In this document: positions 32,737 to 40,472 of the stretch, piece by piece
Numbering within the stretch: position 1 is the stretch's first letter
How the letters are laid out: every line of letters begins with the position of its first letter
DNA from: Anaerolineae bacterium
Lineage (GTDB): Bacteria; Chloroflexota; Anaerolineae; Aggregatilineales; J027
Assembly (NCBI GenBank): GCA_021463865.1
Contig: JAJTXY010000037.1
Span: forward strand, 1-40,631
Direction of reading: 5' to 3'
DNA: 40,631 nucleotides
The notes under the pieces: model-generated
Databases searched by the model: none
What the model was told of the DNA's origin: nothing
What the model saw: only the letters and a program-made list of their open reading frames with translations
Program-made: the position numbers and the translations under genes

Positions 32737-32765
32737 AAGGTAGCGCAGACTGTTTTGGAAGTCAA
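32737..32765 (-). promoter_or_regulatory. promoter of the trpEG T-box leader
   Basis: TTGACT at 32765-32760, a 17-bp spacer, and TACCTT at 32742-32737. The -10 is weak, but the spacing and position just before stem I fit. The predicted leader is about 360 nt long. Confidence 0.55.
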
Positions 32766-33051
32766 GAGGGGTAGCCGGGTAGAAACGACAAAAAATTAGA
32801 TCGCCGAATAAATTCGGACGGCTGTGTGGCAAAATCGGCTCGAAGCCGATTGCAGATTGCCAAAATCTTAATTCTTGTGGAATCGCACCAAATGGGCATA
32901 AAGGTGAAGGGGGTATGAAGGGGTATGGTGGAGAAACATAAAAGCGTAACTGCCGTTACGGATATATGGATAGCAGTTATAGAACAATTGTTCTAAGATT
33001 GATTTTCTATTGAGGGGATTGGGGAGCGGTAGACGGTAGTCTATGAAATTT
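32766..33051. other. gene-free stretch with three palindromes
   Basis: No gene is seen in these 286 bp. There are three perfect palindromes: an 8-bp stem with a 3-nt loop at 32833-32851 (T4 on its minus-strand exit, so possibly the terminator of the gene at 33052), a 6-bp stem at 32945-32960, and a 16-bp gapless palindrome TAGAACAATTGTTCTA at 32980-32995 that looks like a protein-binding site. Confidence 0.5.
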
Positions 33052-34128
33052 TTATTCGGGCAAGTTGATTTTGGCGACAAATAGGCCATTGTTTGGGTCT
33101 GCATGATAATAATCGTAGTAAGCAATATACTCGCCGTTCGGTGAAATCCAAGCATCGTACAAATAGTCCGCATCGATATTGTTATCTAAGATTGTCATTG
33201 ATTTGGCAACAAGATCATATAAAACAATACCATCTCCAGTGATTACGAGTAACTGTTGATCACCCTCACCTACAAACGAGGCTTCTACTATATTGCCTTC
33301 CATTAAATATTTACTTTGTCTAGGGTGCAAGGAGTCCCAGACAACAAGCTGGTTACCGGATACGTTATCGGGCAAAATGACCAGATTCGATAGCAATAGA
33401 CGATTACCATCATCTGAAATATCAAAGGAATCCCAAATATAGAGATTTTCATCTTCAGGGATAATCTCGCCCGATAGTAATGATCGGTAGGTGAGATTAT
33501 TTATCCCGGCCTCCAAATTGGTGAAGTAAAACACTTGTTGTGCGCTACCATACGCACTAATCGTAAAAACAGTAAAACTCCGACTATCTTCAGCCCACCG
33601 GACGGCATAGGTTCTCCCAAAGTTTGTTAAATCTTCTGCATGAATATCCTCAAAAATACAATATTCCGAGGTCTGTAAATCTGCTAGGCCTAAAGGCCAA
33701 AAAGGTCTATCACCCCATGAAGCAGGTCTTGTCGCAGCATAGACAATAAAGCGGTTATCGGGCGAGGGCAAGATAAACGACATTTGACCGTTTTCATCAG
33801 TAGCAATGTCAAATTGAGCAATTTCATCAGGAGCTAGGCTTGGTTGATAGGGCCAAGTGTCTAACTCCGTAAGGATTTCAGTGTTAATCGTATACTCATA
33901 CCATTTTGCCTGAACACCCTCCCATCCAAATCCGCCTTCTTGAAAAGCTAAACTACTGCTATCAGATGACCAACTCAGATTAGTAGGTATGCGGCTATAG
34001 ATTTCTTGCGTGGGATTTTGAGCCTCAACAGAGTTTAGTCTACTAAATACCAACAAGGCAATTAATGTGAAAAAGCCATGCTTTAACAAATCCACTATCC
34101 TATTTCTACTTAACGAATTTGTTGACAA
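33052..34128 (-). CDS. exported beta-propeller-like protein of unknown function
   Basis: About 358 residues. A hydrophobic stretch at about 16-30 followed by an EAQ site suggests a signal peptide or anchor. The body has repeating Trp/Asp/Gly-rich blocks such as LSWSSDSSSLAF, PSPDNRFIVYAA, VRWAEDSRSFTV, FDISDDGNRLLLS and AWISPNGEYIAYY. These resemble the TolB/WD40-like propeller blades that report S-[PD]-D-G-[KR]. No catalytic residues are seen. The start is uncertain: a TTG at 34128 or a GTG at 34095, which gives a tighter signal peptide. The region is more A+T-rich than the aro cluster. Confidence 0.7.
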   Translation of the reverse strand: MSTNSLSRNRIVDLLKHGFFTLIALLVFSRLNSVEAQNPTQEIYSRIPTNLSWSSDSSSLAFQEGGFGWEGVQAKWYEYTINTEILTELDTWPYQPSLAPDEIAQFDIATDENGQMSFILPSPDNRFIVYAATRPASWGDRPFWPLGLADLQTSEYCIFEDIHAEDLTNFGRTYAVRWAEDSRSFTVFTISAYGSAQQVFYFTNLEAGINNLTYRSLLSGEIIPEDENLYIWDSFDISDDGNRLLLSNLVILPDNVSGNQLVVWDSLHPRQSKYLMEGNIVEASFVGEGDQQLLVITGDGIVLYDLVAKSMTILDNNIDADYLYDAWISPNGEYIAYYDYYHADPNNGLFVAKINLPE

Positions 34129-34171
34129 ACCGCACCGATGTTCGTATCATTTTAGCATCTTGAGAAAAAGT

Positions 34172-34219
34172 GGCCCTAACTTTTCAGAGAAGTTAGAGCC
34201 GTTGTGAAAGTAGCTACTT
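34172..34219 (+). promoter_or_regulatory. hairpin and 12-bp palindrome before the Bro-N gene
   Basis: CTAACTT at 34176-34182 pairs with AAGTTAG at 34190-34196 and can be extended by outer GGC/GCC pairs. It is followed by a 12-bp gapless palindrome AAGTAGCTACTT at 34208-34219, which lies 34 bp before the start codon and could be an operator. There is no T run. Confidence 0.4.
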
Positions 34220-34253
34220 CACTATCAGTCACTATTAGAAAGGATAATACAGA

Positions 34254-35045
34254 ATGACCAGTCTTGAACAGTTCCAAGAATTTGATGGCACCATTCGCAA
34301 GGTTTTCATTAATGGAGAAATGCACTTTTCTGTTATTGATGTTTTCAAACATTATGGTTCACAAAGCGTAAACCCCCGAATGGAGTGGAATCGGGCACAG
34401 GAGCAATTAGAAAAACAAGGATTCGATGTTGTAACCGCCGTGTTACAACATAAATTTCCCGGTCAAGGACAGCGCCCCACCCCCGTTGCCAACTTCGATA
34501 CCTTCCTGCGGATTGCGATGATTGTCAGCTTCAAAAATTGGGAGGGCATCCGCGAATATATGGTGACGGCGACCCATGAAAAAATCGAGGCGCAGATTGA
34601 AGCTCAACGCGAACGGGAAGCGCTTCGCCAGAAATCCAAACGTATCCGCCTATCCTATACTGAAACCCTGATCGAGACGCATGTTAACCGCCATCCCCAT
34701 TTTGCGCGAGCCACCGACGCCGGATATAAGGGTTTGTTCAACATGGTCGCGTCAGAAATTATCAAATATCTAGGGCTAAATGAATCGCAGGCGAAATATT
34801 TGCGAGACCACATTGGAGATTTGGCATTGACGGGGATCACGGCGTATGAAGCCTTCGCCAAACATGACATGCTGGCATTTGGTAGCCAATTGAATGACGA
34901 ACAACAGGCCCAATTGACCTATCAGGCGGCACAGGAGATTTTGCAAATCGTCAAACCGCGTGCTGAACGATTGAAAATAGATTTGGTATCTGGCAGGCCG
35001 TTGTTAGCGCCGCCAGATTATTCAGCGGGTGAAATCGAAAATTAG
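34254..35045 (+). CDS. Bro-N domain protein
   Basis: A 263-residue protein. Residues about 10-110 match the Bro-N fold, with the start IRKVFINGEMHFSVIDVFKHYG, a central RPTPVANFDTFLRIAM, and a tail at SFKNWEGIREYM. Bro-N is a DNA-binding domain common in phage antirepressors and DNA-virus proteins. A charged helix (EKIEAQIEAQREREALRQKSKR-like) links to a helical C-terminal half that I do not recognise. No other phage genes are near, so it may be a domesticated regulator. AAAGGA lies about 9 nt before the ATG. The stop overlaps the convergent gene at 35042 by 4 bp. Confidence 0.82.
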   Translation: MTSLEQFQEFDGTIRKVFINGEMHFSVIDVFKHYGSQSVNPRMEWNRAQEQLEKQGFDVVTAVLQHKFPGQGQRPTPVANFDTFLRIAMIVSFKNWEGIREYMVTATHEKIEAQIEAQREREALRQKSKRIRLSYTETLIETHVNRHPHFARATDAGYKGLFNMVASEIIKYLGLNESQAKYLRDHIGDLALTGITAYEAFAKHDMLAFGSQLNDEQQAQLTYQAAQEILQIVKPRAERLKIDLVSGRPLLAPPDYSAGEIEN

Positions 35046-35485
35046 TCAGCTAAAAAACCACGTAGCCAGTTGATCCCGGCGTCCTCGTCATAAAAAACTT
35101 TGCCAATGACACGGGCGCTGGGGTCTTCATTTTGGAGTTGGATAGCCTTCTTAAAAATCACCTGCCCCGATAATTCACGCGAGACGATGATGGCAAGGCG
35201 GACATAGAGGTTGGGGCGGGAAACCAGCATTTCTTCAAATTCTTGTTGATTACGGGGAGTAATGGCGACCTTAAAAACATCGTAATGATTGCTGTGGGCA
35301 TAGGTTAGGCCGACGCCTTTGGCATTCAGTTCATGCACGGCGAGATAGGGCTGGTTGTCGGGCCAATTTTCGAGGTTTTCCATGACCATCCGACCCCATT
35401 CATCCCATGTTTTTTCCATCACACTGGACAGGCGATAGATGACAATCCGTCCATCGTCTAACCAGTTTTGCTCAATATAGGCCAT
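35042..35485 (-). CDS. hypothetical protein
   Basis: A 147-residue soluble protein that I do not recognise. It has alternating helix and strand (GRIVIYRLSSVMEKTWDEWGRMV, NLYVRLAIIVSRELSGQVIF, DPSARVIGKVFYDEDAGINWL). The order and the final DEDAGINWL resemble the layout of SpoIIAA/STAS-like or related small alpha/beta proteins found in Chloroflexota, but I cannot assign a family. It is convergent with the Bro-N gene, overlapping by 4 bp. Confidence 0.65.
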   Translation of the reverse strand: MAYIEQNWLDDGRIVIYRLSSVMEKTWDEWGRMVMENLENWPDNQPYLAVHELNAKGVGLTYAHSNHYDVFKVAITPRNQQEFEEMLVSRPNLYVRLAIIVSRELSGQVIFKKAIQLQNEDPSARVIGKVFYDEDAGINWLRGFLAD

Positions 35486-35579
35486 ACTTCTTCCCCCGCA
35501 ACAGAAAATCTATTTCCAGAGTAGCACAAGAATGGGCAATTTACAGAATCTCCATCAATATTTTACAACTTCGAGCAAT

Positions 35580-36290
35580 TCAAAACATTAGGGTCAGGCC
35601 TAATATCACCAAAAGCACTAAAACGATTTTGCGAAAGGTGGTGGGGTTGAACCGTTTATCCAAAGCGATACCGACGACGATACCCATCAAAATAGCGGGG
35701 ACAGCCAGCAGATAGTGGTTAAAAACAGTACGGGTGTAACTTTGGCTAAGGGCATGGGTCGCAATAACGGTGAGGCTGTTGAGCATAAAAAAGCCCTGTA
35801 AATTGCTCTTGAATTCGCGGGGTTCCCAGCGGCGACAATTGCCATAAATCACAACAGGTGGGCCAGCTAAATTATAGGCCCCACTCAGCAAGCCAGATAA
35901 AAAGCCAAAACCATAACCCCAACGCGGGTGTTCGACTTCGGGTAAATGGAAATTGGACAAGCCATAGATGCTGTATCCAATGACAATTGCACCGAGGGCT
36001 TTCAGAATCAGGTCACTATCTATTCGGTGGAGGGCCATAACACCTAAAGGGACGGCAATAATAGAAGCCACCGACAGTCGCCACACTGCACCGAAATCGA
36101 GGTCATCCCGATAGCGAATGAGCAACAACACCTCAGCGGTGATGGCGATCAACGCCACAAGGGGGGCAGCCATCCGAATGCCTAATAGCTGGGTGAGGAG
36201 GGGCATAGACACCAAACCTAGACCGAACCCGGCAACACTTTGGGTAAAAATGGCGAAAAATACAACCAGCAGCACGAGTAGTTCTGTCAT
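35580..36290 (-). CDS. TSUP (TauE/SafE) family membrane permease
   Basis: A 236-residue integral-membrane protein with about seven to eight hydrophobic helices. The N-terminal repeat has FAIFTQSVAGFGLGLVSMPLL and the second half GLLSGAYNLAGPPVVIYG, both hallmarks of the TauE/SafE fold. The family exports sulfite, sulfoacetate and similar organic or sulfur anions. The substrate cannot be named here because no sulfur genes are nearby. It is divergent from the small protein at 36367. Confidence 0.88.
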   Translation of the reverse strand: MTELLVLLVVFFAIFTQSVAGFGLGLVSMPLLTQLLGIRMAAPLVALIAITAEVLLLIRYRDDLDFGAVWRLSVASIIAVPLGVMALHRIDSDLILKALGAIVIGYSIYGLSNFHLPEVEHPRWGYGFGFLSGLLSGAYNLAGPPVVIYGNCRRWEPREFKSNLQGFFMLNSLTVIATHALSQSYTRTVFNHYLLAVPAILMGIVVGIALDKRFNPTTFRKIVLVLLVILGLTLMF

Positions 36291-36366
36291 ACCAACCTAT
36301 TGCGAATTATGCGAGAATGTGCAATTATTTGGGCGCGGAATCCTGCCTATTTGGAGAATTATTGCA

Positions 36367-36597
36367 ATGAAAAAGAGTATGATCTGGCTTGGGCCAGCGT
36401 TCATGGGTGTTGTAGTTGCCATCGTCACGGTAGCCATCTTAATTGCCACGCTTGTTCTGTCGGATGACGATTCAACCCAACACACTGGCACTGAAGTTCC
36501 AGCCATTAGCGAGACCGTTGAAGCTAGTGAAGCACCAACAGAAGAAACGCCTACTGAAGCAGCACCGACCACCCCAGCAAGTGTTTTTGGGGGCTAG
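36367..36597 (+). CDS. small single-pass membrane protein with acidic Thr/Pro tail
   Basis: A 76-residue protein. A Lys-Lys start is followed by a transmembrane helix at about 6-32 and a tail rich in Glu, Thr, Pro and Ala (EETPTEAAPTTP) that should lie outside. The ATG at 36367 has GGAG about 9-10 nt upstream. The longer frame beginning at 36118 runs antisense through the permease gene and was rejected. No family is recognised. Its stop is 3 bp from the stop of the convergent gene at 36601. Confidence 0.65.
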   Translation: MKKSMIWLGPAFMGVVVAIVTVAILIATLVLSDDDSTQHTGTEVPAISETVEASEAPTEETPTEAAPTTPASVFGG

Positions 36598-36600
36598 AAA

Positions 36601-37359
36601 CTAGGCGCTTGGTTTCGCTTCTTCTTTTTTAAATGGCAACACAAAAGAGACCTGCGTTCCGGCGGGTCTTTTTTCGTCGGCGGCCACCGCTTCGACCCAA
36701 ATTTTACCACCCAGCCCATGAATCAAATGATGCGCGAGATAGGTTTGCCATTGCATCCGACGCCAGCGATTATTGGCGAGCTTGCTGACCCAACCGGGGC
36801 TGAAAAAATAGGTTAGGTCGTCGTTGTTGCTGACCTGATAGGCATCACGGATTTCAACCAGCACCCCATCGTCGGATTTTTTGGCACGTATGACCAATGC
36901 CTGTTCGGGCGATTCTTGTACCCCGGCTTGAAGCAGACTCAGTAATATCTGGCGGAGTTTAAGTTCATCCCCCTCGACGACGGGCAAATCTTCCTCAACC
37001 TCAGATTGAAGCAAGCCGGTTTGATCGGGGCGGGCGCGGCTGAAATCGCGGATGACATCTTTGAGCAACTGGTTTGGATTTAGAGCATCTTTCTCATAGA
37101 CCATTTCGCCGCTGATGAGATTCATCACATCCAAAACATCGTTCAATTGCCCCAATGCCTGCCAACCCGCTGTACGAACTGCTTCAATATCGCCACGCTG
37201 GGCATCATTAAGGACACCAGATAAACCCTCAAGAAGGGCTTCACTAAAGCCGATAATTGCGATAAACGGGGTACGATACGTGGCTGCCATCCGCACCACC
37301 GCCTCAGCAATTTCCTGTGAATCGGTGCTGCTCGGAGCATCAGGAACATATTTACTCAT
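36601..37359 (-). CDS. degenerate (pseudo) histidine kinase
   Basis: About 252 residues from the ATG at 37359. It has the layout of a HisKA plus HATPase_c protein but lacks the catalytic residues. In place of SHELRTPL it reads AATYRTPF, so the phospho-accepting His is Ala. The rest of the dimerisation helix is well kept (AIIGFSEALL). The N-box reads LRQILLSLLQAGVQ without the key Asn. The G1 DxGxG is replaced by RDAYQVS, and the G2 glycines by RMQWQTY, while the closing GGKIWVEA and GTQVSFVLPF strands remain. It has no receiver, no sensor domain and no partner regulator nearby. The start is uncertain, since the frame is open to 37530. Confidence 0.75.
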   Translation of the reverse strand: MSKYVPDAPSSTDSQEIAEAVVRMAATYRTPFIAIIGFSEALLEGLSGVLNDAQRGDIEAVRTAGWQALGQLNDVLDVMNLISGEMVYEKDALNPNQLLKDVIRDFSRARPDQTGLLQSEVEEDLPVVEGDELKLRQILLSLLQAGVQESPEQALVIRAKKSDDGVLVEIRDAYQVSNNDDLTYFFSPGWVSKLANNRWRRMQWQTYLAHHLIHGLGGKIWVEAVAADEKRPAGTQVSFVLPFKKEEAKPSA

Positions 37360-37906
37360 CAAATTGTTAGGCGCGGATACCCCTACTTTGAGGCATGGGA
37401 CGGAGCGCCATTCTCCTTTCGTACTGAAATGATACCCTCCGGAGAGGAGCGCTTTTTTACGAGAGCGCCAACTCAAGTATTTAACGTCTCTACAGACTTT
37501 GCAACTGATCCCTTCGCCACTGACCATCACAAGGAAGACAGACTAGGGAGGCATCCGCCATATGTAGTGGACTGCCACGCCCAGACGGCTAGTTAAAGCT
37601 GGCTAGTCAACACTTACCTTGTGGGTCATAGATTGGCCTTCACTTCCCACAAACCCCTGCCGTGAGGCATTGGTTGTTGACAATAGGAAATTTCTCCTGT
37701 GTTGCAATACACGACCACCTCTTTATTTTGAGATGGATGTGAGTTTCCCGCAAGCCATAGTTTGGGATACAAACCAAATGTCATCGAATTGTTGTTATTT
37801 TCGTACCTTTTAATATTGTTTTTGCAAACTTCGCATATGATATAGATAAGTCAAAATAGTCAAAATATTTAGAGATGACCAAGAAAGAGGAAGGAGTTCA
37901 TTAATT
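37360..37906. other. gene-poor stretch between the pseudokinase and the second FHA gene
   Basis: No convincing gene is seen, unless the pseudokinase starts further upstream (frame open to 37530). It holds a CCTC-TCCG-GAGG hairpin near 37437-37448, a 7-bp inverted repeat TTGTGGG/CCCACAA at 37619-37625 and 37646-37652, and a direct repeat GGCTAGT near 37587 and 37600. A -10-like TATGAT is at 37836, and a tandem AGTCAAAAT pair is at 37849-37857 and 37858-37866, just before the FHA gene. These may be regulatory. Confidence 0.4.
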
Positions 37907-38524
37907 ATGATCGCGCCACGCCCCCCTACCCCGAATCCACGTTCGACAGCGGTAGTCAGCCAAGTAAAGGCCAGCGCTGCCGTAAATCCGGAGGGAGAAA
38001 CGGATATGAAGCCACAAATTACATTGCATGTGCTTTCAACACGTCAGCAATTGCACATTACGATTCAGGATAAACTTATTCTGGGACGTTGTGCTGAACC
38101 GGAAACCGACGGAACACCCAATATTGACCTTAGCCCGTTTCTTGGCTATCAATTAGGGGTTTCGCGTCGGCATTTGATGTTAGTGCGTCAGGAAAACGAT
38201 GATATTTTTGCGTTTGACCTTTCTAGTAGCAACGGCAGCTTCATTAATGGTCAGCGCATGTCTGGTCACAAAGGTCACACTCTCCAAGATGGCGATGAAC
38301 TCATGCTCGGCTCATTAGCAATCCGGGTATACTTCCGCAATGAGATTCCATTTGCCCATCTACAAACCCGCCAATTAATCCCCGTCCAGCTAGAGACCGA
38401 GGATGAATTCGAGACCTCCCCACTAGCAGGGCCTGTACCAAACATTCGGGAAACCTTAACTACGCAGACCCGTCAATTCTCAGATATCGAAGCTCTCGAC
38501 ATCGAACTTACCGCTAAAAAATAG
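37907..38524 (+). CDS. FHA domain protein
   Basis: A 205-residue cytoplasmic protein. A proline-rich disordered N-terminus (1-33) is followed by an FHA domain at about 36-145 and an acidic tail. The phosphothreonine-binding residues are present: Gly60-Arg61, Ser86-Arg87-Arg88-His89, Ser108-Asn109-Gly110, and Asn114-Gly115. The context DLSPFLGYQLGVSRRH resembles that of the FHA protein at 2498-3187. The ATG at 37907 has AAGGAG 10 nt upstream. A second ATG at 38006 also has GGAGGG at a similar distance and would drop the disordered part. No kinase is nearby. Confidence 0.87.
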   Translation: MIAPRPPTPNPRSTAVVSQVKASAAVNPEGETDMKPQITLHVLSTRQQLHITIQDKLILGRCAEPETDGTPNIDLSPFLGYQLGVSRRHLMLVRQENDDIFAFDLSSSNGSFINGQRMSGHKGHTLQDGDELMLGSLAIRVYFRNEIPFAHLQTRQLIPVQLETEDEFETSPLAGPVPNIRETLTTQTRQFSDIEALDIELTAKK

Positions 38525-38552
38525 GCCACCAAAGTAACATGAACCTACGAAC

Positions 38553-38592
38553 TAGGTCGGTCTGACGGAAAGATCGAGCGCAGATCGGCCTA
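38553..38592 (+). terminator. hairpin after the second FHA gene
   Basis: TAGGTCGGTCT (38553-38563) pairs with AGATCGGCCTA (38582-38592), 11 bp including two G-T pairs, 28 bp after the stop. The tail is only moderately T-rich. Confidence 0.5.
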
Positions 38593-38697
38593 TCTCACTC
38601 ATTTTCACAAAGCCCACAAAATCAACAAGATCAAAACACAACAAACACTGCTGTGTTCGAGTGACGAGGGTTAGGAGCATCCGCAATCTCCTTATGA

Positions 38698-40308
38698 TTA
38701 ATTGGCAGATGTTGGTTTTAGATCGGGTAAAGGTTGTAATGTCCGATTGACCGTATTTAAGAGGAGATAATCGCCAGAATCAAATTGCAAAATGGCGGCT
38801 AATCCAGTAGGCAAGACTTTAACATCTATCAATTTTGACCCGGCTGGTACGCCATTTAAGTTAATTTCTGTCGAAAGGCCAGTGTCCACCCCTTGCACGG
38901 CTTGAATATAAAGATGTCCGTCGTTGGTTAGCCATAATAAACGGGTATCGCCTGCAACATAGTGAATTTGCGCGACCTGATAGGGCAAGATATTGGCAGG
39001 GACAGGAATTGGTGGAGAAATGCTGCGATCAGCCAGTTCCATACTCAGGGTATCGGGGCAACTATTGAGGGTATTGCAGACCAAAATCCGTGTGCCGTCG
39101 CTGGTCGAAGGTAGATGAACACCTGTAGAATCAAAAGCGGTTGGTACAAACTGGGCTCCAGTCGGCAAGCCAAGCTGAGTCACTTGGCCTTCACTTAACT
39201 GCCATAAATCTTCGCGCAAAACGTTATAGCCATTGTCCATTGTGCGGGTGAAATAATAAAGCTTGGCACCGCCATTGGCCCACACCGGACGACGCCCTTC
39301 GGCAATCGCATCCACCCGCCCCGAAAAAACATCTACAAGATAGATGAAATAAAAAGCACAGTTACGTCCGGCTGTGTCTTGATCTAGATAGCGTACTGTC
39401 AAAGCAACCGTATCCCCATCGGGCGCCCATGCAATTTCGCTAAGATCAGTCGTCCACGCGAGATTAGGCACGTCGGGCGATTGGCAGGCGGTCTTGGATC
39501 GTGCGCCGTTATGCTGTCCATAAGGGAACAGATCAGTTACCCCCTCTCGATTGAGAAGATGGACGGTACTGACTCCGTAATAGGGGCCGGGAGCGCCACC
39601 GCAAGTCGGAATGGATAACACTCGATGGCGCACAAGCAGAACATTCCCCCCATCAGGTGAAGGGGTGATGGTGAAATCGCCTTCGGGCACTATAACCTCG
39701 CCAGCGTTGCTGATGCCTTCCCATGCCGTTCCTTGCAAGACATCGGGGCAATTGACTAAGCGATCTGCGAGCGCAAGGTTTGCGGCATCAATATCTGGCT
39801 GCTGCCATAATTGACTGGCAGGCAGGGAATCATCTCCCGGTATTGCATAGGGGTCACGTGCAGAGGCAGTCCCAGAATAGCTTACATACCAGCGATTGAG
39901 TTGCCGGGGATTCGCGGCATCAAGGATATATACTTCAAGGCTGATTTCGTAGGGTTCTAAATAATATTGGCTGACATCTCCCTCTGCCGTCCAGCCTGAG
40001 CCACCGTTTGGCATTTCGACTGACCACCATACCATACCATCCAAACAAATCGGGCCTTGTGATATGGTAACAATCGCACCCTCCGGCAGGGCACTAATCA
40101 CTCGACTGCCGCTCTGATCCTTGCCGGGGCCGTCACGTACCGTATTCCCCAAGCCATCTCCGTTTAATACCACCCGCGCAGTTTGACCCGAATGTAAACG
40201 GGTGGGAACCAGTCCACTACATGGGTCTTGGGCCATTGAGGATGATGTGTGCAGTAGCCCAACCAAAACCATCATTAAAGCCACTAATGCCAACCCAAAT
40301 CGGCGCAT
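38698..40308 (-). CDS. secreted protein with SH3-like and propeller-like parts
   Basis: About 536 residues. The ATG at 40308 has GGAGG 5 nt upstream, and that box includes part of the alternative ATG at 40320. A signal peptide covers 1-27 (core LALVALMMVLVGLL, cut after SMAQ). Residues about 40-115 form an SH3-like domain (GLGNTVRDGPGKD, LPEGAIVTISQGPIC, WWSVEMPNGGSGWT), similar in style to the triple-SH3 protein at 9100. The rest has propeller-like strands such as ITPSPDGGNVLLVR, EIAWAPDGDTVALTVRY and PVWANGGAKLYYF. Paired cysteines suit an exported protein. The function is unknown. It is divergent from tRNA-Glu. Confidence 0.8.
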   Translation of the reverse strand: MRRFGLALVALMMVLVGLLHTSSSMAQDPCSGLVPTRLHSGQTARVVLNGDGLGNTVRDGPGKDQSGSRVISALPEGAIVTISQGPICLDGMVWWSVEMPNGGSGWTAEGDVSQYYLEPYEISLEVYILDAANPRQLNRWYVSYSGTASARDPYAIPGDDSLPASQLWQQPDIDAANLALADRLVNCPDVLQGTAWEGISNAGEVIVPEGDFTITPSPDGGNVLLVRHRVLSIPTCGGAPGPYYGVSTVHLLNREGVTDLFPYGQHNGARSKTACQSPDVPNLAWTTDLSEIAWAPDGDTVALTVRYLDQDTAGRNCAFYFIYLVDVFSGRVDAIAEGRRPVWANGGAKLYYFTRTMDNGYNVLREDLWQLSEGQVTQLGLPTGAQFVPTAFDSTGVHLPSTSDGTRILVCNTLNSCPDTLSMELADRSISPPIPVPANILPYQVAQIHYVAGDTRLLWLTNDGHLYIQAVQGVDTGLSTEINLNGVPAGSKLIDVKVLPTGLAAILQFDSGDYLLLNTVNRTLQPLPDLKPTSAN

Positions 40309-40356
40309 GACGGCCTCCATTTTTCAAAGAATTAGATGCAGAAAGCAATTTTATGG

Positions 40357-40362
40357 ATTATA
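40357..40362 (-). promoter_or_regulatory. -10 element for the secreted SH3/propeller gene
   Basis: A perfect TATAAT on the minus strand lies 48 bp before the ATG at 40308. No good -35 is seen. Confidence 0.45.
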
Positions 40363-40434
40363 ACGGGAGTTCAAAAGCGAAAAAGTGGCGTAGGCCAAAA
40401 AACGAGGATACGGTTGTCAACAGTGGGTCAGACT

Positions 40435-40463
40435 TGACGGGCAGAAAGGCGCTTGATAGAATG
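40435..40463 (+). promoter_or_regulatory. promoter of tRNA-Glu
   Basis: TTGACG at 40435-40440, a 17-bp spacer, and TAGAAT at 40458-40463. The tRNA begins 10 bp after the -10 box, as expected for a stable RNA gene. Confidence 0.8.
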
Positions 40464-40472
40464 TATTGAATA

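Noticed and set aside
36118-36366. Extended start for the small protein at 36367
   Set aside because: The extension is antisense to the TSUP permease gene. The internal ATG has a ribosome site and a clean membrane-helix start.
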